From: Xenopus tropicalis
Lineage: Eukaryota > Chordata > Amphibia > Anura > Pipidae
Direction of reading: 5' to 3'
DNA: 64,000 nucleotides
Assembly (NCBI RefSeq): GCF_000004195.4
Contig: NC_030678.2
Location: 32,712,201-32,776,200 of the forward strand
The translations under genes were made by a program, and so were the position numbers. Below the pieces are notes generated by a model that saw only the letters and a list, made by a program, of their open reading frames with translations, was not told where the DNA came from and ran no database searches. Shown here piece after piece: positions 35,325 through 46,317 of the stretch. The first letter of the stretch is position 1; every line of letters begins with the position of its first letter.

Positions 35325-36923
35325 CAGTGGCTTGCAAAAGTATTTGGCCCCCTTGAACTTTTCCACATTTTGTCACATTACAGCCACAAACATGAATCAA
35401 TTTTATTGGAATTCCACATAAAAGACCAATACAAAGTGGTGTACACGTGAGAAGTGGAAGGAAAATCATACATGATTCCAAACATTTTTTACAAATAAAT
35501 AACTGCAAAGTGGGGTGTGCGTAATTATTCAGCCCCCTGAGTCAATACTTTGTAGAACCACCTTTTGCTGCAATTACAGCTGCCAAGCTTTTAGGGTATG
35601 TCTCTACCAGCTTTGCACATCTACAGACTGAAATCCTTGCCCATTCTTCTTTGCAAAACAGCTCCAGCTCAGTCAGATTAGATGGACAGCGTTTGTGAAC
35701 AGCAGTTTTCAGATCTTGCCACAGATTCTCGATTGGATTTAGATCTGGACTTTGACTGGGTCATTCTAACACATGGATATGTTTTGTTTTAAACCATTCC
35801 ATTGTTGCCCTGGCTTTATGTTTAGGGTCGTTGTCCTGCTGGAAGGTGAACCTCGGCCCCAGTCTCAAGTCTTTTGCAGACTCCAAGAGGTTTTCTTCCA
35901 AGATTGCCCTGTATTTGGCTCCATCCATCTTCCCATCAACTCTGACCAGCTTCCCTGTCCCTGCTGAAGAGAAGCACCCCCAGAGCATGATGCTGCCACC
36001 ACCATATTTGACAGTGGGGATGGTGTGTTCAGAGTGATGTGCAGTGTTAGTTTTCAGCCACACATAGCATTTTGGCCAAAAAGTTCCATTTTGGTCTCAT
36101 CTGACCAGAGCACCTTCTTCCACATGTTTGCTGTGTCCCCCACATGGCTTGTCGCAAACTGCAAACGGGACTTCTTATGGTTTTCTGTTAACAATGGCTT
36201 TCTTCTTGCCACTATTCCATAAAGGCCAATTTTGTGCAGTGCACGACTAATAGTTGTCCTATGGACAGATTCCCCCACCTGAGCTGTAGATCTCTGCAGC
36301 TCCCCCAGAGTCACCATGGGCCTCTTGGCTGCATTTCTGATCAGCGCTCTCCTTGTTCGGCCTGTGAGTTTAGGTGGACAGCCTTGTCTTGGTAGGTTTA
36401 CGGTTGTGCCATACTCCTTCCATTTCTGAATGATCGCTTGAACAGTGCTCCGTGGGATGTTCAAGGCTTTGGAAATCTTTTTGTGGCCTAAGTCTGCTTT
36501 AAATTTCTCAATAACTTTATCCCTGACCTGTCTGGTGTGTTCTTTGGACTTCATGGTGTTGTTGCTCCCAATATTTTCTTAGACAACCTCTGAGGCCGTC
36601 ACAGAGCAGCTGTATTTGTACTGACATTAGATTACACACAGGTGAACTCTATTTAGTCATTAGCACTCATCAGGCAATGTCTATGGGCAACTGACTGCAC
36701 TCAGACCAAAGGGGGCTGAATAATTACGCATACCCCACTTTGCAGTTATTTATTTGTAAAAAATGTTTGGAATCATGTATGATTTTCCTTCCACTTCTCA
36801 CGTGTACACCACTTTGTATTGGTCTTTCACGTGGAATTCCAATAAAATTGATTCATGTTTGTGGCTGTAATGTGACAAAATGTGGAAAAGTTCAAGGGGG
36901 CCAAATACTTTTGCAAGCCACTG
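35325..36923 (-). mobile_element. Full-length Tc1-like transposon, 1599 bp with inverted repeats of about 210 bp
   Basis: The element begins CAGTGGCTTGCAAAAG and ends CTTTTGCAAGCCACTG, flanked on both sides by TA (35323-35324 and 36924-36925), the Tc1/mariner target duplication. Inverted repeats run from about 35325-35537 and 36711-36923 and are nearly identical. Between them lies one transposase frame on the minus strand. Long terminal repeats of this length are typical of IR/DR-type Tc1 elements such as the Sleeping Beauty and Frog Prince relatives. Confidence 0.93.
35542..36554 (-). pseudogene. Tc1-like transposase pseudogene (frameshift and nonsense codon)
   Basis: Translation from 36554 opens MKSKEHTRQVRDKVIEKFK and includes the paired-type helix-turn-helix region and the first catalytic motif WSDETKMELFG. 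Near 36060 the frame shifts at the ELFGQNA position; the next frame carries GGGSIMLWGCFSSAG and the second catalytic motif QQDNDPKH. A TGA stands where the family has Trp in EWPSQSP. After it the same frame continues through NPIENLW, which holds the catalytic Glu, to a natural stop at 35542. Two lesions therefore inactivate an otherwise complete gene of normal length. The sequence differs clearly from the copy at 32561-33421, so they are separate Tc1 families. Confidence 0.92.
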
Positions 36924-37439
36924 TATCTGGCTGTTTGGGCCCATCCAGTCACCTTAGTTCAGTCAACATCCAGCTGACCTCAAGGTTATTGTGTCATTTG
37001 GTTGTAGGCCTGACCAGTTTGGGCCAATATATCCAAGTATACTACGTACCCATTTCTGAATAATAATTGCCTCAGCAGGGTCCTGTTACCATTAAGGTCA
37101 ATGAAGATGTAATTCTGTGCCTTGCTGACCACCCGAAAAGTTGGAAATCATGTAGGTGGCAAAAAGCTTACAATTGCCCTGAGCCATCTTTCTAAGCTGG
37201 ACAAACAACTTGGTCAGGCTGGAACAATAAGAAAGCTCATTGGCTTGCACATTAGGTCAGTTCAATGGCTCATCATCTGATCAGTCCAACTGGACAAAGA
37301 TTCCCATGTTTGGCAACCTCACCACAACAGCAGTATTTTGCTAGCTTAAATAAAGCCCATTGGCTCGTCCCTACGATTTTCAGAGGTCCCTTCAATTTTT
37401 TTCAGCTCAGCCAGAGAGCCCCCAGGTAAAAAGACAAGC

Positions 37440-37743
37440 CTACAGGTGGCCGTACACAATAAGATCTGCTCGTTTGCGGAGATGGCCAAGCAAGCGGATC
37501 TTCTACCGATTTCCCCCACCTACGGGTGGCCCTGGGGCCAAAAGATTGAATTAGAACGACGGGTATATGCGCAGTTGATCCAACTATGTTTTTAAACCTG
37601 CCCAATCGATATCTGCCCGATTACAGGCCAGATATGGGTCGGGCAGTCCCGTCGTTAGTGCCCATACATGGGCCGATAAGCTGCCGAATTGGTCTAAGGG
37701 TCCGATATCGGCAGATAGTATTGGCCCACGTATGGCCACCTTA
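37440..37743. mobile_element. GGTGGCCATACACG-family foldback MITE
   Basis: Starts TACAGGTGGCCGTACACAAT and ends CGTATGGCCACCTTA. Inner palindromes: GATCTGCTCGTTTGCGGAGA, CACCTACGGGTGG and CCGATAAGCTGCCGAAT. It abuts the element at 37741. Confidence 0.8.
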
Positions 37744-37935
37744 AGGGTGAAGACACATGGAGCTACTTAGTAGCAGCTACTTGTCACAGCTACTAAATGC
37801 CAGAATATACCCTGCCATAGACAATACTGAGAATTGCCTCAACACAAGTAGAGACAAGTACTTATCAAGTAAACAATCAGCATTGTATATTTTTGTAGCC
37901 ACAAGAAGTAGCTGCTACTAGTAGCTCTGTGTAAG
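37741..37935. mobile_element. AGCTACTAGTAGC-family MITE
   Basis: Starts TTAAGGGTGAAGACACATGG and ends GCTGCTACTAGTAGCTCTGT; inverted ends with TTAA shared with the upstream element's terminus. Copies also at 46318-46502 and 46739-46925. Confidence 0.75.
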
Positions 37936-38270
37936 CAGCAATGTAGATTCTGCATTTCTGTGTTTTTATGTATTTATAAAGCTATGCCATATCCAGCAGC
38001 AGTGCACACTGGCATGTATACCAAGCACACAAAATACACACAAAGGGCCCTGATCTGCAGAACTTACAGTCTAACAGGGTTTATGGTTACACTTAGGGAA
38101 ATGTGTGCCACCTAGGGTACAGGGCCAAGTAGCGGGTATACAGACTAATGCCCCACACACTCACAGGCCCTGTTGCACTGCTGCTACTCATGGCGGGAAT
38201 TAGAACTCCCAGGGCCACAACCAAAAGGAAGATAGTAAGGGGACAGAGCTGCCCAGGGCCTGCCGTTGTT

Positions 38271-38341
38271 AAACTACAACTCCCAGCAGCCCCAGCGGAG
38301 CTGTTGAACAGCTAAGGGCCACAAGCTGGAAATCCCTGACG
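38271..38341. repeat. Dispersed repeat with a ZNF143-like ACTACAACTCCCAG motif, upstream of git1
   Basis: The stretch contains ACTACAACTCCCAGCAG and ends in GGGCCACAAGCTGGAAAT. That tail recurs at 44930-44947, next to GCTGCTGGGATTCGTAGTT (44899-44917). It is therefore a fragment of a dispersed repeat, although the ACTACAACTCCCAG core also matches the known ZNF143/Staf consensus and could act about 0.5 kb upstream of git1. Confidence 0.45.
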
Positions 38342-38399
38342 GCTACTGTAATAGCAATTGATACATTTTGCCCTGAGATGCTGGGGCCCGGGGCAAAAG

Positions 38400-38870
38400 C
38401 GCTCACTGACGCTTCGCAGATTCGCATATGAGTCCATTGAAGCCACACGCTTGATCCTTGCTAGAAGGACGTTCATAACCCCCCAAGCTGCTATCCCCGG
38501 CTGCCCTGCTCCAATTCTCCTTGTTCCTCCCTCCTTCGCTCCCATTTCCTTTTCCCATCCCCTGGGGGGGGAGACGCTCGGGTCCCTCCCTACAATGGGC
38601 AGGGCCGCTCTCAGTTTCCTGCAGCCGATACATTGGAGCACAGGGATTCCAGCCGCGGAAAATACCAAGCACCGGAGAGGGGAGCCTGCGGGGAGGCGCT
38701 GACCCTTCCCCACTGCAGACACAAGCGGATCCCCCTGTATTGTTCGGCGGTTCGGTGCGAGTGGAAGGCAGCGCCCTGGCTCAGAAGGGGATCCCCTCCT
38801 CTCCCCTGAGGATGTCTCGGAAGGTGCAGAGAGGCGAGGTGTGTGCAGACTGCAGCGCTCCAGGTAAGGT
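38400..38870 (+). promoter_or_regulatory. git1: CpG-rich promoter and 5' UTR region of git1
   Basis: CpG dinucleotides, rare in the surrounding AT-rich DNA, cluster here (runs such as GTTCGGCGGTTCGGTGCGAG just upstream of the ATG). C-rich and G-rich tracts around 38520-38580 could bind Sp/KLF factors. No TATA box is evident. The position directly over the first coding exon fits a broad CpG-island promoter. The transcription start cannot be fixed from sequence alone. Confidence 0.7.
38812..38863 (+). CDS. git1: git1 coding exon 1 (ARF GTPase-activating scaffold GIT1, N-terminus)
   Basis: Seen: an ATG in a good start context (A at -3) opens 17 codons reading MSRKVQRGEVCADCSAP, then one G and a consensus donor (GTAAGG), so the exon ends in phase 1. 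Known: GIT1 proteins begin MSRK...EVCADCSAP and the next residue is Asp, whose codon would start with this G. GIT2 reads SGP rather than SAP here. C11 and C14 are the first CxxC pair of the ARF-GAP zinc finger; the rest of that domain, the ankyrin repeats, Spa2-homology and focal-adhesion-targeting regions lie on later exons outside the window. GIT1 is a cytoplasmic scaffold that binds PIX, PAK and paxillin at focal adhesions and synapses and stimulates GTP hydrolysis on ARF proteins. Assignment to git1 rests on these 17 residues, the splice phase and the CpG-rich setting. Confidence 0.87.
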
Positions 38871-40126
38871 GCCAAGCACAATACGCAGCCAGGCTGGCTC
38901 TCTTACGCCGGGCCATGCCAATTGCTCATGGGGGGGGGGGGGGGTCATGCCACAGGCCTACCAAGAATATTAGCACAAGCCAACTTGGGCATCTGCCCTG
39001 CCCCCCCAGTCTCAGTAGGGCCCATGACCCTCAATTTGCACTTGCTGACATGTATATTAGCCATTATTTACTTCATTTATTTTAACGCTGGTCTTATAAC
39101 ATCCAGTCCGCTCATAGCTGCAGACTTTCCTGGGGTTCCTGGGAGTTGTAGTTCAAAGCAGATGGAAGAGCTGTGGTTGGCCAGTGCTGACATAACTCTG
39201 GTTTGGGCTCCTCCCTCCTTAAAGTGCCATGACTTCTTTATGACTGTGGTACCTTGTATGTAGCAGAACATTTCTGGTCACCTTGACTTTCCATGGACCA
39301 ATGAATAACTATCCTTACCGCTCGGTGATTGCTTCCCTGCTATACCTTACAGGGGGTACCCAGAATGGGAGAGGGTAAAACCTGCAGCCCACCAGCTGTT
39401 CTTCAGTTAGACCTCCCAGGATCCTTGGAGTAGAAGACTGCGGTGGATTGTGGGTGTTGTAGTTCAAAATCAACAGAACAGACAGAAGATGCTGGGAGCA
39501 GGGCATCCCTGGCGTTCTCCACTGTGACTTCCTTTAAGAGGTTAACCTCAGTGATGCCTGCACTTTGCTCCCTTTTATTTCATTGTGTATATATGAGGTC
39601 ACCTACCTAGCTGTCCCCATGGCTCTTTGTCACTGGATGTTTATATGCCTGGTGGCAGCAGCTTTTATTGCACAGAATGTGGGTTAAACATTGCTACGCT
39701 TTGGCATTTGTATTTCCATTGTTAATACAGAGAGTGTGGGAACAGCAGATTCCGGTGCTGAGAATGGCCCAACCTCTGTGTCGTGTCCACAGTATGGTGC
39801 AGTGAGACGTCAATTACCTACTAGTGCTGCGTATAAAGGGCAAAGTGCATGACGTCATGCCTGGAACTTTTTCAGGAGCTGGGCTGGTAGAAGCCATTTA
39901 CATGCTGGCCCTTGGGAATATGGCAGACTGGTGTGCGACTCTGTTGCTCTGCTTGCAGATAGAGTGCTATTCTGTAACAAAGCCTTGTATATCTTTACAG
40001 GACTAATGCTATTTACATTGTTGGGACCACTCACAGAGATGTCAACTTGCCTCATGTCAATAGGGCAGTGTTATTAATGGAAATGCCCCTTTTATCTCAA
40101 CAGAAGTTGCAGTTCACCTGGTGCAG

Positions 40127-40486
40127 TTAAGGTGGCCATACACAGGCCAGTCCCTTAGACCGATTTGGCAGCTTAATGGCCTGTGTAGGGGCAGCAACGA
40201 GGGGCATGCCCAACCGATATCTTGCCTGAAATCGGCCAGATATCAATCGGGCAGGTTAATAATTTTAGTCGGATCGGGGACTGCATCAGCTCGTCGATGT
40301 GGTCCCCGAACCAACTGTGCTCATTAGTGCCGCTATAATTTGATCGTTTGGCCCCAGGGCCAAACGACCGAATTAGCATACATTCTCCCGATACCGCCCA
40401 CCTGTAGGTGATGGATATCGGGAGAAGATCCGCTCACTTGGCGACCTCGCCAAGCAAGTGGATCTTAAAGTGTATGGCCACCTTTA
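40127..40486. mobile_element. GGTGGCCATACACG-family foldback MITE
   Basis: TTAAGGTGGCCATACACAGG at the left and GTATGGCCACCTTTA at the right. Consecutive inner hairpins are present, including GGGGACTGCATCAGC...GTGGTCCCC and GATCGTTTGGCCCCAGGGCC. Confidence 0.85.
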
Positions 40487-40512
40487 GTGGCTCTTCGTTT
40501 GTGTGCATCCAC

Positions 40513-40641
40513 TTAAAGGGACCCGGTCATAAAAATATATAGTTTCTTTTTCTGTAGTACAGTCATACCATCATATTTAGTGGATCAGTGCAGTGCTGGA
40601 AAAATCTGATTTGTTTAAATTCTAAGGTGTTCTAATCAATT
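40513..40641. repeat. Left part of a TTAAAGGGACC MITE, host of a nested T2 copy
   Basis: Starts TTAAAGGGACCCGGTCATAA. It is interrupted at TTAA (40642) by the T2-type element; sequence after 41049 may be its continuation but was not confirmed. Confidence 0.5.
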
Positions 40642-41048
40642 TTAAAGGAACAGTAACACCAAAAAATGAAAGTGTATAAAAGTTATTACAATATAATGTA
40701 CTGCTGCCCTGCATTGCTACAACTGGTGTGTTTGCCTCAGAAAGACTACTATAGTTTATATAAGTAAGCTGCTATGTAGCCATGGGGGCAGCCATTCAAA
40801 GGAGAAAAGGCACAGGTTACTTAGCAGATAACAGATAAACCCCCATTATATGGGGCTTATCTACTAGTTATCTGCTATGTAACCTGTGCCTTTTTTCCAG
40901 CTTGCATGGCTGCCCCCGTGGCTAAACAGCAGCTTATATATACAGTAGCTTTTCTGTAGCAAAAACACCAGTTTTTTGCAGAGCAACAGAAAATTATATT
41001 TTAATTACTTTAAAACACTTTAATTTTTTGATATTACTGTTCCTTTAA
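40642..41048. mobile_element. T2-type MITE, TTAA ends, 407 bp
   Basis: Same termini as the copy at 5952-6375 (TTAAAGGAACAGTAACACC and TTACTGTTCCTTTAA) and the same central hairpin. Similarity to the first copy is high, so both are probably recent. Confidence 0.9.
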
Positions 41049-41284
41049 GCTTATGCATTTGTTTTACTGTCTCTATTCAGCAGCAGTCGTGAATTGCTTT
41101 ACAGCTGACATACTAACTGCATTTCTAACAATGCATCCTGTCACAGTGGTCACCGATCATGCCAAAAAGGCATTTACTCACTCAAATTACTAAAGGAATT
41201 TGGGCTGTGGCACACTAGGCAATTTGATTTCTGCATATAAAGAGTAGCTTGGATCTTTTTAAAAATTGATTGGCAGAATGAGAA

Positions 41285-41765
41285 AATAAAAAGGGGAAAC
41301 TCCTCCCAAACACAATGCATTTTTAAGAGAAAACATAATTTCAAGAAACTTTGCAGTAAACTAAAATTAGAAAATATGCAACCTTTTCATGATTTTTAAT
41401 GTAATAATGTGGTTTGGAACTGTTACCTAAGCCCCGCCCCCTGTTCTCCTGCTGATCTGGCTGACTACTTTGAGGCTCCAATAAATTGTAACAAGTTGAC
41501 TGTCCTCAGCCTGCCTTCAGCCTGCATCCCTCAAATCCCACAATCCCCTGCACAAAAGTTGTCAATAGGTAATGTAAAATTACAGTGCAATGCATTGCGG
41601 GTTATGTAGTTCCTGCATGCTGTCTGTAAGGTGTGGAGAAGTTGTTAAATTTGTAACATCAGTGTTTTAGTCCCTCCTCCCCTGCCAGGATTTCAAATGA
41701 TGCAGAAAGAGAAGAACTGTTTTGCAGCTGGATTTCAGCATGTAAAAATGGTATTTATTCATACT
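41285..41765. mobile_element. TTAA-type MITE, uninterrupted copy of the Tc1 host element
   Basis: Left end AAAAAGGGGAAACTCCTCCC, interior GGTTTGGAACTGTTACCTAA and GTAACATCAGTGTTTTAGTC; the right terminus is not clear. It serves as a partial empty-site reference for 32130-34037. Confidence 0.6.
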
Positions 41766-43485
41766 TCTTGGCATAACTCTATACCTCACGTACCCACATC
41801 AACTTCCTCCACTGCCTCATCTCCTGGGTACATAAGCTTTCCATTAGATGCAATTCAACATTTGAATCTTTTATTTATTGCTTATGAAAATGATCCAATA
41901 CACCTGAATCGTGGGAAAATGACTTGGTGTGACCATACAATTAATTCCCATCTCCGTTTCGTAATGCTGGAATCCAATACCTCGGTATCTCAGTAGCACT
42001 AAGCAGCCCTCAAGCACTTTATTTAATATTCTGTACAACTGAGATTGTATCTCTTTCTAGAAATATGAAAATGTAACAAATTATGCCTGGGGATATTGTG
42101 AACTCTTTATTGGGGTGGGGTATATGGTTATGTCACTATGTAGTGTATTTGGCTCAAAAGCCAGGGTTATAGGCATAATAGGTTTTGTTATAGGTCAGCT
42201 TGCCAATTGCCTGGGCCCTGCCAATTAATTTTCTGGTCAGACATAATTGGTTGGCACAAAGGGGAATGACATTAGGTAATTACCACTTGTTAGTTACCTT
42301 ATGATTAGTGCCATTCAAATGAAACTTTGAAACAGCACCTGCCTAAAGTTCTGGAGTAATAATTGTGCCCTGGTGCCAATTAGAGCAGTGCCTGGTCACT
42401 AGAACTATAATCCATGGAAATCCCCTTCTTTTCCAGCTCCCTGTGCATTTAGAAAGACTGATAAGAGGTGAAGGTGCCATGAACCTAAAATGTTGCCACT
42501 TTCCACTATACAAAGTATACAGTTTCTTAATGGCTTAAAAATGACTTGTCAAAATAACTGCTATTAAAAACAGCATTCATGTCACTTTCTATTCTCTGCC
42601 CTGGAGGTGCTTCACCAGAATTTTGCCCAGGTTCAAAGGGGAAGTTCGCCTTTATGGACCTGTTCTGAGCAATTTGTCATCAGTTGGGCTTCACTATCTA
42701 TTTTGTATGTTTTTTACAAGCTTTACAAATCCCTCATCCCTCCTCTTTTTTCAGACTAAAACTGACCCGTTGTTCATTATGCGGGCTTCTCTTGTTGCAA
42801 GGGGGAGGAGATGGAAAATTTTAGTGCATATTAGGCAAAATCAATTTAAAAGCATTATTATTGAAATCAGATAGTTCAGTCTCTGCTCACAGACTGAACA
42901 GTCATGCATTGAATTTCATTCAGGATAAGAGAAGAAATGTTTGATAGATAAAAATAGAAGCCTTTTACTGGCCCACACTTTCCCTTGTGTGTAGAAACCA
43001 GCAGCCCTATCAAAAAAACAGACATTTCAACCTAGAGTTTTGCCTAGATTTACTTTTGCAACCAAGTGGTGCTCACTAGACAATCTGCAAAGGCCTTGGA
43101 TATCAGTTTTTGATTTTGATTGGGGGAAAGTACAAACAATCTTTTCATCATTGTAACGTGTATGGCTACCATTAGGGTCACAAAGTGACCATTTCAGCTG
43201 CTTCTCAAAAAGCTGACTTTGTGCTCCTCAACATGTCCCAATCCCCAGGGAGCCTGTAAATTTACCATGAGATCACTTTGGCCAACCATATTTTTCATAT
43301 TGAGATTGGCTTGCATCACCCCTAAAACGCAGACCTATTCCCAGCCTCTCACTTCCCTAGCTATTGGATTCCTATATTAGAACTGGTGGGGAAAATTAGT
43401 CTGCCCATCTTCTACATAGGGAAGTGACTCAGGCTGACACAGATCCATATAGGAAAATGTTAAATCGGACTGTTCTTATAGCCTG
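41766..43485. other. git1: No exon recognised (intron)
   Basis: Intronic, AT-rich, no recognised repeat termini; no stretch encodes the expected zinc-finger continuation of GIT1. Confidence 0.45.
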
Positions 43486-43501
43486 CATATATATATATAT
43501 A

Positions 43502-43575
<74 letters not shown>

Positions 43576-43586
43576 TTATATATATA

Positions 43587-43670
<84 letters not shown>

Positions 43671-43679
43671 TTATTATAT
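43486..43679. repeat. Long (TA)n tract with TAATATTAT interruptions
   Basis: About 190 bp of almost pure TA. The interruptions ATAATATTAT are themselves palindromic and placed near 43501, 43569, 43587 and 43663. Such a tract can extrude as a cruciform. Assembly collapse or expansion is possible here. Confidence 0.95.
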
Positions 43680-45334
43680 AGGGAGAGAGGGAGATCCTGT
43701 TGAGGACTGAAACATCTGATTTTTTTGTGGGATATTTATTGCTAAATAAATAAATTTGGCTGTGCAAGTTTTTTGCATTGGAGTGCACACATAGATGTGT
43801 GTGTGTGCTTGACAAGCTTTTACCATTCCCTAGATCAGCGTATCTAGGATATTTGGATATTTTTTGGATAAAGTGCCCCTTTAAGAGCCAATATATATTC
43901 AGGGCCTCTATAGCTAAAACCAAGAATACAGAAATGTGAAAACATTTCTTAGCAGCCATAGTCCAAAGAATATCTAGCATAGCTAATGTTTTAACCCCAA
44001 ATTGCACCCTAATTGACCTTCAGGCCAATTCTCTAACCCTGTTATTTGGGAACTGCCTTAGCAGTTATATGAACAGCAATTAACATTCATAACATTAATA
44101 ATGCTAATTAATGTGCACAGCATATGTTCCCACTTCAGTATGAATACAGGACTAGAATAGCCTCCTATGATGGGGGCTGAATAAGCCAGTATTTTGGCCA
44201 TAGATCGATCAATGTGAAGTTTCATGTCTAGGTATAGGGAACCCATGTTCAAGCACCACAGTGAATAAAGATTAAAGAATATTATTGCACCACCTGTTTA
44301 TTTTGGGGCTTTTTTGTGGGGCGCTTTTATATGGCTAACATCTGCAAAGGAATGGCCATAATATAGTTTAATTGTAAATATACATACAGATGTTTACTCA
44401 TTTATATGCTGGTTTAACTTGCAAAAGACCAGCACCTTTATTTGGCAATCTGGTGGTCCATATAAAAAAATAACTAAATATGATCTGCCCTCGGGTATTA
44501 TTTATGTTAGTATGTAGTATATTTTCTCATTTTAACCCAATGGAATAAGCTTTAACTGTGATAAGAGCATAAAATTGAGTTGCAGAGCTTATTTTCGGGC
44601 CTCACTGTGTTTTCCTATCACTTTAATTCTCCAGTTGTGATGTTATCTTCTTTTTATCAGGTTTACAGACAGGGAATTAAGTTTATCATGTAAATTCATT
44701 TGCAAATCAGGCCCTTGGGATTAGGTTTATGTGAATCTGCCAGATGCAGTGAGCACCAGTGATTGCTGAAAATGTAACTTAATAGAGTGAAAGAAATATG
44801 AAACAGAAAATTGCTTCTGCATACAGGTCAGTGCTTGGTGCACAGTTCTCCAGGTACCCAAATCCTTAACCTGTTTGAGTGTTATATTTCTCAGCCGAGG
44901 CTGCTGGGATTCGTAGTTAAAACAACGGGCCACAAGCTGGAAATTACAGGTAAATACAGGTTACCGCATAAGATAAAAATAGATATAGCATTTACTGGTC
45001 ACTTGACATTTCATCGGTTGCTACAGGTTACTAGACCTGGTTCAAATTTTGCACTTTTCACTTTTGCACTTATAATTTTGTAACATAAACATAGAGTTCA
45101 TATGCAATTTTATTTTCTGTATGTGTTTATATGTTAATTCATATTTGTATTTATTCAGTCTAGTAACAGTGAAACAACTGGCCAGTGCAGGCCCTGGGCA
45201 GATATTGGGTGGGGTGGCCGCCATGACTCTTATTTCCACAATGCCTTGCATGTTCTGTGAATTACAGACCTGTAAAGAAAGAGAATCACAGAAGTGTTTA
45301 AAGGCATTATGGTTATTAGAGTTTGTAGAATAGC
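43680..45334. other. git1: No exon recognised (intron)
   Basis: Apart from the repeat fragment around 44881-44947 (CTGCTGGGATTCGTAGTT, GGGCCACAAGCTGGAAAT) nothing is assigned. Confidence 0.45.
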
Positions 45335-45540
45335 TGTCTGCTACTTCATTTAGATTGTAAACACTATCCTCTTGTCTCTTTGATTCTTAACTTATTGCAA
45401 CTGTACCTTGTATTTATTTGTATTTATTGTTATACCTTGTATGTATCTATTATTATTTTAATAACCCCCTGTTGTATTAATCTATTCTACTGTACAGCGC
45501 TGCGTATATAAGTATCGCTTTATAAATAAAAATATACATA
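45335..45540 (+). repeat. 3' tail of an L2/CR1-type retroposon
   Basis: TAGATTGTAAACACTATCCT ... GTACAGCGCTGCGTATATAA ... TTATAAATAAA resembles the tails (AAGCTCTTTGGGGCAGGG / CAGCGCTGCG / TATAAATAAA) of abundant frog L2/CR1-type LINEs and their SINE partners. Coding parts are absent. Confidence 0.55.
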
Positions 45541-46016
45541 CATTGTGTCACTGGTACATATAGTCAGGACCAGCAGTGCAGGAAATGTCACAGAATATTT
45601 ATATATTGCTGATCTTCATTACTGTGTATTGGAAAGCTGCCCAGAATTATATTTTCTGTCAATATACAAAAAACAACCATTTAGGTTTACTCCCACTTGC
45701 CTTACACTTGGGGTTGGCCCATGTTATATTGCTATCCTCTTCTAAACGTCCAAAGTGTTTTATAACTGGCCTTTGGCCTTCCTTCCCTTCACCACTTTCT
45801 GTGTATAAAGAGACTCTCACACTGTCAGTTACATCACCGTTCTATCATCACTGTTGCCTGAGGACACATTTTTCTGCTCTTCTGTCCTCTTTCATTCCTT
45901 ACGTTCAGTCTTGCTCTACTGCTTTCATTCTTTATGTCTAAAATATCTGCAGAATTTTATCTTCCTGGTTACTGCAAGGTTCTGTTTTGTTGTTGGCATT
46001 ATTGGGAGCTATTCTG

Positions 46017-46053
46017 TATCTATCGATCTATCATCTATCTATCTATCTCTGTG
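46017..46053 (+). repeat. (CTAT)n microsatellite
   Basis: Imperfect CTAT repeats including GATCTATCATCTATCTATC. Confidence 0.85.
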
Positions 46054-46317
46054 TATATCTATTGTTATAGTTGATTATGAAAGTGCACCTCTTGGGACTT
46101 ATATGTGTGTGTAAAGGAGAATATGTATTCATTTATCTTATGTTATGTAATCAATATTTATAGAGAATATCTCAGTCCATACCTCAACAGAACTCCAGAA
46201 GCTAGAGTCCTGCAGTAGGTCGGGTACCTGCAGGAAGCCGGAGGAAGCACACAGGACTTGTGCTTCTGGGAATATACTTCATCTCCCCACTGTGTGAGTG
46301 GTCTGCGGGTACCTTTT

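Noticed and set aside
38312..38881. Minus-strand frame of 189 codons opposite the git1 promoter
   Set aside because: GC-rich DNA has few stop codons; the plus strand carries the convincing GIT1 exon and splice donor, so this is most likely a shadow.
39130..39470. GGGAGTTGTAGTTC and GTTGTAGTTC sites as git1 intronic enhancers
   Set aside because: The motif recurs across the window in dispersed repeats, so position alone gives no support for regulation.
43576..44007. Minus-strand frame of 143 codons ending in a YIYIYI run
   Set aside because: The tail is translated TA microsatellite and the remainder has no recognised domain.
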